64,000 bases of DNA from Polaribacter litorisediminis (lineage in GTDB: Bacteria; Bacteroidota; Bacteroidia; Flavobacteriales; Flavobacteriaceae). The notes under the pieces were generated by a model that made no database searches, was not told the origin of the DNA, and saw nothing but the letters and a program-made list of their open reading frames with translations. Each line of letters opens with the position of its first letter. The stretch's first letter is position 1. The position numbers and the translations under genes are program-made. Below are positions 43,540 to 51,497 of the stretch, piece by piece. Where the stretch lies: contig NZ_CP082966.1 of assembly GCF_019968605.1 (NCBI RefSeq), positions 2,593,501-2,657,500 of the forward strand. Direction: 5' to 3'.

Positions 43540-45555
43540 TTATGATAATTTTAAAATAATAGTTGCCCCTTTTTCTAATTTTTCTCCTCTTTTTATCGAT
43601 TGATTTTGTACTTTACCAACTCCTGAAACCTCTACTTTTAAACCAATATTTTCTAACAAAGAAACTGCATCCATACCCGCCATACCTTGTACATTGGGCA
43701 CTTTTGCATATTCATTATTAACGATCTTATTATAATGACTATACTGATTTTCTATCGATGTAAATTCAATTTTATCATCTACCGATTGATTATCAACAGG
43801 AGTCGTGGTATATATTTTTTGCGCTATTTCTTTAAAAATTGGCGCCGCAACGGTTGCACCATAATATCCTTTACTTTTATCTGGATCATGTACAACTACA
43901 ATACAAGAATATTTTGGGGTATCTGCCGGGAAAAAACCAGCAAAAGAAGCTACATAATGCTTATTAGAGTAATAACCGCCTTCCCATTCGCCACTTTTAT
44001 TTTTTGTTCTAGGAATGTATTTTTTAGCAGTTCCGGTTTTACCTGCCATCGAAAAGTTAGAGGAATAGATATTACTTGCGGTTCCTTTAATCACAACATT
44101 TTCCATTATCTTTCTAATCTTTTTTAAAGTTTCTTGCGATGCAATTCTTGGATTTACAACTTCTGTTTCAAAAATTTTCTCAGTTTTATCTTGTCTTCTT
44201 AACTCTTTTACAAAATGAGGCTTTACCATAACTCCATTATTCGCAACTGCGTTATAGAACATTAAAGTTTGCATAGGAGTTACAGAAATCCCATATCCCC
44301 AAGACATCCATTCTAAAGAAATTTTACTCCAACTTTTATCTGTTGGTTTTGGCACATAAGGTTTTCCTTCTCCTTTAATCTGAAAACCAATAGGTTTTGC
44401 AAATCCGTATTTTTCTATTTTACGAATAAATTTTTCTGGTTGATGGTCATAATGTTTTCGAATTAACTTTACAATACCAACATTTGATGAAACTTCAAAA
44501 ACTCTCGCTGCCGAAATCTTTCCATACCCACCTTTTCGAGAATCTTCTACTTTTCTATTATTTATATATATTTTTCCTTTTTCGGTATCTACCACAGTAG
44601 AAGTATCAATTAGTTTATCGTCTAAAATTGCCATTAAACTAGCTAACTTAAAAGTAGAACCTGGTTCATGACTTTCCCAAACGGCATAATTTCTTTTCTC
44701 AAAATATTTTCCTGTAGATGTTCTTCCTAAATTAGAAATTGCTTTAATTTCTCCAGTTGCCGTCTCCATCACCACTGCACAGCCATGATCTGCTTCAAAG
44801 TATTCTAGCTGACGCAATAAAGCGTGATGTGTAATATCTTGAATATTTACATCGATTGTAGTGATAACATCATGACCATCAATAGGTTCTTTTTCATTGA
44901 CATCAGAAATTGGTTTCCATTGATTTTTTGCAATTTTCTGTTTCCATCGCAAACCATTTTCGCCTTGCATAAAATCTGCAAAAGCACCTTCTATTCCTGC
45001 CTCTCCTCTAAAATCATCATAACCAATAGTACGCTCTGCAATTTTACCAATTGGATGTGCACGCACCGTTTTATGTTCTGCAATAAAACCACCTTGATAC
45101 ACACCTCTATTAAAAATTGGGAATTTTTTCATTTTTAGATAATCATTGTAGCCCACATTTCTGGCAATTAACAAATACCTATTTTTATGTTTTTTAGCAG
45201 ATCTTAATTTATTTTGATAGTAGCTCGTAGAATTACCAAACATAGCCGATAACTCTTTAGACAAACCTGCTATATTTTTTTCAAAAACAGCACTATTTAC
45301 TGCAACAGCATCCATTCTTATGGTGTATTTAGACATTGAAGTTGCCAATAAATTACCATCCGCAGCATATACATTTCCTTTATTTGAACGAATTGTATCT
45401 TGCTTAATCGTTAATTCTGTAGAAAGTTTCTTATATTTTTCTCCTTGAGCATACTGAATATGGACAACTTTAATAATAATAGCCACCAAAAAACAAGACA
45501 TAAAAGCCCCTACAATGTAGAATTTGGTCAAAATGCTTTTTTTGTGAGTTGCCAA
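43540..45555 (-). CDS. ftsI: Penicillin-binding protein, class B transpeptidase with PASTA domain (FtsI/PBP3-like)
   Basis: This septal DD-transpeptidase cross-links peptidoglycan and is a beta-lactam target. The 671-residue protein has one N-terminal membrane anchor (about 11-31), a dimerisation/pedestal domain, and a transpeptidase domain. Active-site motifs are S300-T-F-K303, S356-S-N358 and K506-T-G-T. A C-terminal PASTA domain (about 605-671: VPNVQGMAGMDAVSLLENIG) is present, as in Gram-positive and Bacteroidota versions. It lies 4 bp after the ftsL-like gene and ends 1 bp before the proposed murE start. Confidence 0.95.
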   Translation of the reverse strand: MATHKKSILTKFYIVGAFMSCFLVAIIIKVVHIQYAQGEKYKKLSTELTIKQDTIRSNKGNVYAADGNLLATSMSKYTIRMDAVAVNSAVFEKNIAGLSKELSAMFGNSTSYYQNKLRSAKKHKNRYLLIARNVGYNDYLKMKKFPIFNRGVYQGGFIAEHKTVRAHPIGKIAERTIGYDDFRGEAGIEGAFADFMQGENGLRWKQKIAKNQWKPISDVNEKEPIDGHDVITTIDVNIQDITHHALLRQLEYFEADHGCAVVMETATGEIKAISNLGRTSTGKYFEKRNYAVWESHEPGSTFKLASLMAILDDKLIDTSTVVDTEKGKIYINNRKVEDSRKGGYGKISAARVFEVSSNVGIVKLIRKHYDHQPEKFIRKIEKYGFAKPIGFQIKGEGKPYVPKPTDKSWSKISLEWMSWGYGISVTPMQTLMFYNAVANNGVMVKPHFVKELRRQDKTEKIFETEVVNPRIASQETLKKIRKIMENVVIKGTASNIYSSNFSMAGKTGTAKKYIPRTKNKSGEWEGGYYSNKHYVASFAGFFPADTPKYSCIVVVHDPDKSKGYYGATVAAPIFKEIAQKIYTTTPVDNQSVDDKIEFTSIENQYSHYNKIVNNEYAKVPNVQGMAGMDAVSLLENIGLKVEVSGVGKVQNQSIKRGEKLEKGATIILKLS

Positions 45556-45559
45556 TTTA

Positions 45560-45886
45560 TTAGTTTTTTATAATTACTTTTATTTTTTCTGGAGGGGATT
45601 CTGACGGCTGCAAACCTCTTGCTTTTGCCTTTTCCCTGATACTAGATTCCATTTTCATTCGCATTAAAATAGTGCCTGTATCTACATATTCTGCTCTTAA
45701 TTCTCTTTTCCTTTTATTCAGTTCAGATATTTTAAATACTTTTTTTTCCGCACTGTGCCCGCTAGAAATCATAATCAACAAAAGCACCACAACAAAAATG
45801 ATAATTCGCCAATTTTTAAAAGCAGATTCATCTGTAAGAAAACTACCTCTTAAAACATCATAAATACCTTTTTTAACTTTTGTCAT
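45560..45886 (-). CDS. ftsL: FtsL-like cell division protein
   Basis: A 108-residue bitopic protein with a cytoplasmic N-terminus, a membrane segment at about 28-43 (IIFVVVLLLIMISSGH), and a short periplasmic coiled coil (KVFKISELNKRKRELRAEYV and following). Position between rsmH and the PBP gene, size and topology are those of FtsL, which works with FtsB and FtsQ in the divisome. Sequence similarity within this family is weak, so the call rests on context. The tail EKIKVIIKN is consistent with the Bacteroidota version. Confidence 0.87.
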   Translation of the reverse strand: MTKVKKGIYDVLRGSFLTDESAFKNWRIIIFVVVLLLIMISSGHSAEKKVFKISELNKRKRELRAEYVDTGTILMRMKMESSIREKAKARGLQPSESPPEKIKVIIKN

Positions 45887-45992
45887 GTTTGGGCTTAAAA
45901 TTTAATACGTTTATGAAAATCGCACTTTCGAACATCTTTTCTTAGCTCATGTTTCTTTTGATATGCTTTTTTTTAACTTTAAATAGCAAACC

Positions 45993-46892
45993 TTAAACCT
46001 TAAGAGTTGCTATTCTCAATTTTGCACTTCTGGCTCTATTATTTATTTTAATTTCTTCGGGTTTCGGAATGATTAATTTCCCGACTCTTTTTAAAGGTTC
46101 ATTAGATCTGCCAAAAACATCCTTTTCTGGCTCACCTTTAAATAAACCTGTGTGAATAAATCTTTTTACCAATCTATCTTCTAAAGAGTGATACGAAATG
46201 ACACTCAACCTACCTTCAGGATTCAATAAATTCGGTACTTGTAGCAAAAACTCTTTTAAAACTTCTAATTCCTCATTGACTTCAATTCTTATGGCCTGAA
46301 AAATTTGCGCTAATATTTTATGTTCTAGCGCATTTGGCAAATACTTTTTTAAAACCCCTTTTAATTGAAAACTAGTTTCAATCTTTTGAACTTCCCTTTC
46401 TTGAACAATCGTTTTTGCAATATTCCTAGAATTTCTTATTTCCCCATACATAAATAAGATGTCCGCTAATTTTTCTTCCGTATAGGTGTTGATAATTTCT
46501 TTCGCCGAAATTTTAGATTTTTGATTCATTCTCATATCTAAATCTGCTTCAAAACGCGTTGAAAATCCTCTTTCTGCTTCATCAAATTGATGAGACGAAA
46601 CGCCTAAATCTGCTAAAATTCCGTCTACTTTTTTAATCCTATGAAATCTTAAAAACCTTGAGATATATCTAAAATTCTCAGGAATCAGTACAAAACGCTC
46701 ATCATCAATCTTATTTTCTAATGCGTCAGGATCCTGATCAAAGGCAAACAACTTTCCGTTTTTACCCAATCTTTTCAAAATTTCTTTTGAGTGGCCTCCT
46801 CCTCCAAAAGTAACATCTACATAAACACCATCTTCTTTGATAGCGAGTGCATCGATACTTTCTTTTAATAAAACTGCGTTATGATAACTCAT
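45993..46892 (-). CDS. rsmH: 16S rRNA (cytosine(1402)-N(4))-methyltransferase
   Basis: RsmH (MraW) methylates N4 of C1402 in the decoding centre of 16S rRNA. The 299-residue protein has HNAVLLKESIDAL at the N-terminus, the SAM motif VDVTFGGGGHSKEIL (about 24-38), an insertion domain with DLGVSSHQFDEAERGFS, and the C-terminal SYHSLEDRLVKRF and NNRARSAKLR motifs. The start overlaps the end of mraZ by 14 nt, the usual arrangement at the head of a dcw operon. Confidence 0.96.
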   Translation of the reverse strand: MSYHNAVLLKESIDALAIKEDGVYVDVTFGGGGHSKEILKRLGKNGKLFAFDQDPDALENKIDDERFVLIPENFRYISRFLRFHRIKKVDGILADLGVSSHQFDEAERGFSTRFEADLDMRMNQKSKISAKEIINTYTEEKLADILFMYGEIRNSRNIAKTIVQEREVQKIETSFQLKGVLKKYLPNALEHKILAQIFQAIRIEVNEELEVLKEFLLQVPNLLNPEGRLSVISYHSLEDRLVKRFIHTGLFKGEPEKDVFGRSNEPLKRVGKLIIPKPEEIKINNRARSAKLRIATLKV

Positions 46893-47346
46893 CGAATTCT
46901 GTATTTCCCATTACTTCTTCAGCCAAATCTGCAAAATCGTTTGCAGCATCATCAATTGCTTTTTCATATTTCTCTTTATCCCAAATTTCAATAATACTTA
47001 CAGAAGAAGACATCACTATTTGTTTCTGTATCCCTGCAAAACCGCACAAATCTTTTGGAATTAAAATTCTACCCGTAGCATCTAATTCTACTAATTTTAC
47101 GCCTGCGGTAAACCTTCTTATAAAATCGTTATTTTTTTTATTAAATTTATTCAGCTTATTAATTTTACCCATCATCACATTCCATTCTTGCATGGGATAT
47201 AATTCTAAACAAGGCTGAAAAACGGCTCTTTTTAATACAAAACCTTCTTGCAAAATTGGTTGCATTTGCTTTTTTAGAGCCGATGCAACCATCACTCTAC
47301 CTTTAGCATCTGCCTTACATTCATATGTACCAATTAGGTTAATCAT
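46879..47346 (-). CDS. mraZ: Transcriptional regulator MraZ
   Basis: MraZ is an AbrB-like (SpoVT) DNA-binding protein that represses the dcw operon. The 155-residue protein contains two related halves: GTYECKADAKGRVMVASAL (about 5-23) and VELDATGRILIPKDL (about 85-99), each with the D-x-K/T-G-R core. The ATG at 47346 is chosen because MINLIGTYECK is the family N-terminus. The extra 18 residues from an upstream ATG overlap the promoter and operator. Three GTGGTA repeats upstream are its likely binding site. Confidence 0.95.
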   Translation of the reverse strand: MINLIGTYECKADAKGRVMVASALKKQMQPILQEGFVLKRAVFQPCLELYPMQEWNVMMGKINKLNKFNKKNNDFIRRFTAGVKLVELDATGRILIPKDLCGFAGIQKQIVMSSSVSIIEIWDKEKYEKAIDDAANDFADLAEEVMGNTEFDELS

Positions 47347-47367
47347 TAAAAAGCCATTATTAAATAT

Positions 47368-47375
47368 CAAAAATA
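47368..47375 (-). promoter_or_regulatory. -7 element TATTTTTG of the mraZ (dcw) promoter
   Basis: A perfect TAnnTTTG on the minus strand, 21 bp before the mraZ ATG. The -33 position falls within the MraZ-box repeats rather than on a TTG, so occupancy of the boxes should block this promoter. Confidence 0.55.
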
Positions 47376-47384
47376 TATAAAATA

Positions 47385-47410
47385 TACCACTTTTTACCAC
47401 TTATTACCAC
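47385..47410 (-). promoter_or_regulatory. Putative MraZ operator: three 10-bp-phased GTGGTA repeats
   Basis: On the minus strand GTGGTA occurs at 47410-47405, 47400-47395 and 47390-47385, exactly 10 bp apart and directly upstream of mraZ. Known MraZ proteins bind two to three TGGG/GTGG-type direct repeats with 10-bp spacing before their own gene, so this is most likely the autoregulatory site. Confidence 0.75.
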
Positions 47411-47515
47411 ATTGTTAATAAAAACTTAAAATAACCATTGTTTAAAGGGATAAACTATTGTTAATAACCCTAAACAACTGATTATGAAATCGATTTATAT
47501 GTAAGAAAAAAGAAT

Positions 47516-47523
47516 TACATTTG
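47516..47523 (+). promoter_or_regulatory. Candidate -7 element TACATTTG for the hydrolase-engB-rluA direction
   Basis: A perfect TAnnTTTG 27 bp upstream of the hydrolase start, with TTT 19 bp before it in place of TTG. It forms a divergent promoter region with mraZ. Confidence 0.45.
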
Positions 47524-47550
47524 CGATTGATAGAAATCAAATTAAAATGA

Positions 47551-48315
47551 ATGACTGACAAGTTAAAAACTGAAGGTAATTTTACGTATGCAGAAGCTGG
47601 AGAAGGACCTACAATCATTGTTTTACATGGGTTAATGGGAGCTTTGAGTAATTTTGACGCTACTTTTAACCACTTTTCTAACAATGGTTATCAGGTATTA
47701 ATTCCGGAATTACCATTATATACGCTGCCCCTGATAAAGACGAATGTTAAAAGTTTGGCGAGTTATTTAAAAGATTTTTTAGAATTCAAAAAAATAGATA
47801 GCGCTATTCTTTTAGGAAACTCATTAGGAGGGCACATCGCTTTGTATTTTACAAAACATTACCCAAAAAAAGTAAACACGCTTGTGATTACTGGAAGTTC
47901 TGGATTGTATGAAAAAGCGATGGGTGATAGTTTTCCGAAAAGAGGAAATTATGAATACATAGAAGAAAAAGCACAACAAGTGTTTTACGACCCCAAAATA
48001 GCCACCAAAGAATTGGTAGATGATGTATATGAGACGGTAAACAATAGAATGAAGGCTTTAAAAACCTTATCGATTGCAAAAAGTGCCATTAGACACAACA
48101 TGAAAGACGACCTGCCTAAAATGAAACAACCTACCTGCATCATTTGGGGAAAACAAGATAGCGTTACACCTCCTGAAGTTGCCATAGATTTTCATAAGTT
48201 ACTACCCGATTCAGATTTATTTTGGATTGATAAATGTGGCCATGCCGCCATGATGGAAAGACCAGAAGAATTTAACACGATTCTTCATGATTGGTTAAAA
48301 TCTAGAAATATTTAA
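47551..48315 (+). CDS. Alpha/beta-fold hydrolase
   Basis: A 254-residue soluble protein with the complete alpha/beta hydrolase set: oxyanion VLHGLMGAL (about 24-32), nucleophile elbow GNSLGG, acidic residue in WGKQDSVTPP, and catalytic His in DKCGHAAMMERPEEF. The reaction (esterase, lactonase or similar) cannot be specified. It opens a plus-strand group with engB and the pseudouridine synthase gene, spaced by 6-11 bp, and is divergent from the dcw cluster. Confidence 0.9.
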   Translation: MTDKLKTEGNFTYAEAGEGPTIIVLHGLMGALSNFDATFNHFSNNGYQVLIPELPLYTLPLIKTNVKSLASYLKDFLEFKKIDSAILLGNSLGGHIALYFTKHYPKKVNTLVITGSSGLYEKAMGDSFPKRGNYEYIEEKAQQVFYDPKIATKELVDDVYETVNNRMKALKTLSIAKSAIRHNMKDDLPKMKQPTCIIWGKQDSVTPPEVAIDFHKLLPDSDLFWIDKCGHAAMMERPEEFNTILHDWLKSRNI

Positions 48316-48326
48316 ATCTTTTTTCT

Positions 48327-48938
48327 GTGAAAATTAAGTCTGCTGAATTTGTAATGAGTAACAGTAATGTTATCAATGCTCCTAAAGAAAGGATTCCTGA
48401 ATATGCTTTTATAGGACGCTCTAATGTTGGTAAATCTTCATTGATTAACATGTTGATGGAACGCAAAGATTTAGCTAAAATTTCTGGAAAACCAGGAAAA
48501 ACCCAGTTAATTAATCATTTTAAAATAAATGAAGATTGGTTTTTAGTAGATTTACCTGGCTACGGTTATGCGCAAATTTCTAAAAAGAAAAGAACCATTT
48601 TTCAGTATTTTATAGAAAACTATTTTAAAGAAAGAGAACAATTAGTCTGCACTTTTGTGTTGATTGATAGCAGACACGATCCTCAAAAAATTGATTTAGA
48701 ATTCATGCGGTTTTTAGGTGAAAATCAAATTCCTTTCTGCCTTGTTTTTACCAAAGCCGATAAATTAGGGAGTTCTAAATTAAACAAACAAATTACTTCT
48801 TACAAAAAGAAATTATTAGATACTTGGGAAACTTTGCCCATGACGTTTTTAACCTCTTCTTCGACAGGTTTAGGGCGTAAAGAATTTTTAGATTTTATTG
48901 ATGGCGTAAATCAAGATGTTGCTAAAGATTTTAAATAA
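48327..48938 (+). CDS. engB: Ribosome biogenesis GTP-binding protein EngB/YsxC
   Basis: An essential GTPase for 50S subunit assembly. The 203-residue protein has G1 GRSNVGKSSLIN (about 31-42), G2 in GKPGKTQLINHF, G3 DLPGYGYA, G4 TKADK and a late SSSTGLGRKEF (G5). The start is a GTG at 48327 giving MKIKSAEFVMSNSN, 11 bp after the hydrolase stop. An ATG nine codons later would remove a conserved N-terminal strand, so the GTG is preferred. Confidence 0.95.
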   Translation: MKIKSAEFVMSNSNVINAPKERIPEYAFIGRSNVGKSSLINMLMERKDLAKISGKPGKTQLINHFKINEDWFLVDLPGYGYAQISKKKRTIFQYFIENYFKEREQLVCTFVLIDSRHDPQKIDLEFMRFLGENQIPFCLVFTKADKLGSSKLNKQITSYKKKLLDTWETLPMTFLTSSSTGLGRKEFLDFIDGVNQDVAKDFK

Positions 48939-48944
48939 TCGGCT

Positions 48945-49631
48945 ATGCACTCTACCAAAGAAAATTTACAAGTATTATTTGAAGATAATCATATCATGAT
49001 TGTAAACAAACGCTCTGGAGATATTACGCAAGGTGATAAAACCAGAGATAAACCTTTGAGTGATGTTGCCAAGGAATACATCAAAGAAAAATACAACAAA
49101 GCAGGCAATGTTTTTTTAGGGGTTGTTCATCGGCTAGATAGACCTACTTCTGGTGTTATCATTTTTGCCAGAACCTCTAAAGCTCTGGAGCGATTGAACA
49201 AAATGTTGCGCGATAAAGTAATTTACAAAACCTATTGGGCGGTTGTAAAAGAGCATCCAAAGAAAGAAAAAGACACCCTTATTAATTTTTTAAAAAAGAA
49301 TCCCAAAAATAATAAATCATCGGTGTATTCAAAAGAAATTGAAGGGTCTAAAAAAGCCATCTTACACTATAAAATCTTAAAAAAACTAAATAATTATTCC
49401 CTTTTAGAAATTGATTTAGAAACCGGAAGACATCACCAAATTAGAGCACAATTATCTGCAATTGGTTTTCCTATAAAAGGCGATTTAAAATACGGTTTTA
49501 ATAGAAGTAATAAAGACGGAAGTATTCATTTACATGCCAGAAAAATTGAATTTACTCATCCGGTTTCTAAAGAAAATATTCTCATCACTGCTCCTACTCC
49601 TAATGAAGTAATTTGGAACGCTTGCAACTAA
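48945..49631 (+). CDS. RluA-family rRNA/tRNA pseudouridine synthase
   Basis: A 228-residue single-domain pseudouridine synthase. The catalytic motif VVHRLDRPTSGVIIFARTSK contains the active-site Asp in HRLDR, followed by TYWAVVKEHP, ETGRHHQIRAQL and a C-terminal HARKIEFTHP. No S4 domain is present, so this is the short RluA-like class often annotated as RluF/RluC-like or tRNA-directed in Bacteroidota. The RNA target is not predictable. It starts 6 bp after engB. Confidence 0.92.
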   Translation: MHSTKENLQVLFEDNHIMIVNKRSGDITQGDKTRDKPLSDVAKEYIKEKYNKAGNVFLGVVHRLDRPTSGVIIFARTSKALERLNKMLRDKVIYKTYWAVVKEHPKKEKDTLINFLKKNPKNNKSSVYSKEIEGSKKAILHYKILKKLNNYSLLEIDLETGRHHQIRAQLSAIGFPIKGDLKYGFNRSNKDGSIHLHARKIEFTHPVSKENILITAPTPNEVIWNACN

Positions 49632-49661
49632 TTGCTATCTTTAGAGAATATATTTTTCTTA

Positions 49662-50696
49662 ATGAAGGCGCTTAAATACTTTTCAATTCTAATTCTCCCT
49701 TTGGTTGTCTATATTTCTTTTACAAGTAAAGGATGGCTAACATATATACCCGCACTTGTTTTCTTTGGATTAGTGCCTCTTTTAGAATTTTTCATCAAAC
49801 CGAACAAACAAAATTTCACGAAAGATGAAGAGAAAATTGAAAAAGAAAATAAATTTTACACGTATTTATTATACCTTACATTACCAATTCAACTGCTGTT
49901 TTTAGCATTCTTTTTGTTTGCCATTCAAGAACCAAATCTTACCAATTCAGAAATCTTCGGACGCATTTTTGGTATGGGTATTATGTGCGGAGTTCTCGGC
50001 ATTAATGTTGGTCACGAATTAGGGCATCGAAACAAAAGAATAGATCAATTGATAGGAGAAATTTTACTGCTAACCTAATTAAACACGCACTTTTTACCTT
50101 ATCACAATGGTGGTCATCATTTTAATGTTGCCACTCCAAAAGATGCCGCCACTGCCCGAAAAAATGAAATTTTATTTAGTTTTTGGATTCGTTCTCATTT
50201 TTCAAGCTATCTAGAAGCTTGGAAATTAGAAAACAAAAGAATGAGAAACGAAGGTAGAGGCTGGTTCCATTCTCAAAACAGAATGGTTATTTACACAATT
50301 TGTAATGCGTTGGTAGTAAGTAGTATCTATTTGTTTTTTGGCCAATTCGTACTTTTCGCCTTCTTAGGTTCAGCAATTTCTGGCATTATGCTATTAGAAA
50401 CCGTAAATTATATAGAACATTATGGTTTGCTCAGAAAACAGCATGAATCTGGGCGCTATGAGCGTGTAAAAAGAATTCATTCTTGGAACTCAGATCATCA
50501 AGTTGGGCAAGTATTGTTGTTTAATTTATCACGTCATTCAGACCATCATTATAACGGATCTAAACATTATCAACTGCTAAAATCATTGCCAGAAAGTCCG
50601 CAAATGCCAACAGGATATCCTGGCATGATGTTACTTTCCTTTTTTCCTCCTATCTGGTTTTTAGTGATGAACAAAAAATTAAAACAATTCTCATAA
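49662..50696 (+). pseudogene. alkB: Alkane 1-monooxygenase (AlkB)-like membrane di-iron enzyme, interrupted by an in-frame TAA
   Basis: The two halves read in the same frame and are separated only by a TAA at 50076-50078 (codon 139). The first half has membrane segments and HELGH (118-122). The codons after the stop continue with HNGGHHFNVATPKDAATARK (second box, His148/152/153) and later the LLETVNYIEHYG box. All three histidine motifs of AlkB-type hydroxylases are thus conserved, 344 residues in total. TCA (Ser) to TAA is the simplest change, since relatives have a residue like Ser after LLLT. It is probably a recent pseudogene; readthrough or sequencing error are alternatives. ATG 49662 is chosen over TTG 49632. 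Confidence 0.85.
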
Positions 50697-50703
50697 TCCA
50701 TCT

Positions 50704-51441
50704 ATGTTAAAAGAAAAAACAGTTTCTGAGGCGATACAATATAGACGCTCTGTAAGAGTATATGATGCAAAAAAGCCAATAGACAAAACCATTGTAAAAA
50801 AATGTATTGAGCAAGCTGCCTTAGCACCAAACAGCAGTAATATGCAGTTGTGGGAATTTTATCATGTTACCTCCAAAGATATGATTGCTAAAATTGCACC
50901 TTTTTGTTTCCATCAAAATGCAGCAAGAACGGCACAGCAACTCGTAATTTTTGTGACTAGAAAAGATCTCTGGAAACAAAGAGCTCAAGCTAATTTAAAA
51001 TTTATTGATAAGACTTTTGGCGCGAACAATACGAAATCAGCACAAAGTAAAAGAGAAAAAACAGCGAGGGGATATTATGGAAAAATTATTCCTTTTGCCT
51101 ATGCCGATTTTTTAGGAATTCTTGGCTTTCTTAAATACATCATGGTTTTAATAATAGGTCTTTTTAAACCGATTTACAGACAAGTTAGACAAAGTGATAT
51201 GCGCATTGTTGCCCATAAAACTTGTGGCTTGGCTGCCGAAAATTTTATGATTTCTATGGCTGCTGAAAATTATGATACTTGCCCAATGGAAGGCACTTAT
51301 ACTTTGCGCGTAAAAAAATTACTAGGGTTGCCTTATGGTGCCGAAATAAACATGATTGTTTCTTGCGGTATCAGAAAACCTGAGGGTATTTATGGTGAGC
51401 GTTTTAGAATTCCTTTTGAGCAGGTATATAAAGAAGTTTAA
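50704..51441 (+). CDS. Nitroreductase-family protein
   Basis: A 245-residue FMN-dependent oxidoreductase fold. SEAIQYRRSVRVYDAKKPID is the N-terminal FMN-phosphate motif with RRS, followed by ALAPNSSNMQLWEFYHV, and a late GLAAENFMISMAAENYDTCP segment contacting flavin. Such enzymes reduce nitro compounds, quinones or flavins with NAD(P)H. The middle (about 100-165) is hydrophobic and may be a membrane-contact insertion. It starts 7 bp after the broken alkB-like gene, suggesting an operon. The physiological substrate is unknown. Confidence 0.88.
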   Translation: MLKEKTVSEAIQYRRSVRVYDAKKPIDKTIVKKCIEQAALAPNSSNMQLWEFYHVTSKDMIAKIAPFCFHQNAARTAQQLVIFVTRKDLWKQRAQANLKFIDKTFGANNTKSAQSKREKTARGYYGKIIPFAYADFLGILGFLKYIMVLIIGLFKPIYRQVRQSDMRIVAHKTCGLAAENFMISMAAENYDTCPMEGTYTLRVKKLLGLPYGAEINMIVSCGIRKPEGIYGERFRIPFEQVYKEV

Positions 51442-51497
51442 AAAAATCTTATAAATAATTTGGATGCTTATCTTAAACATCTATCTTTATTAATTAT

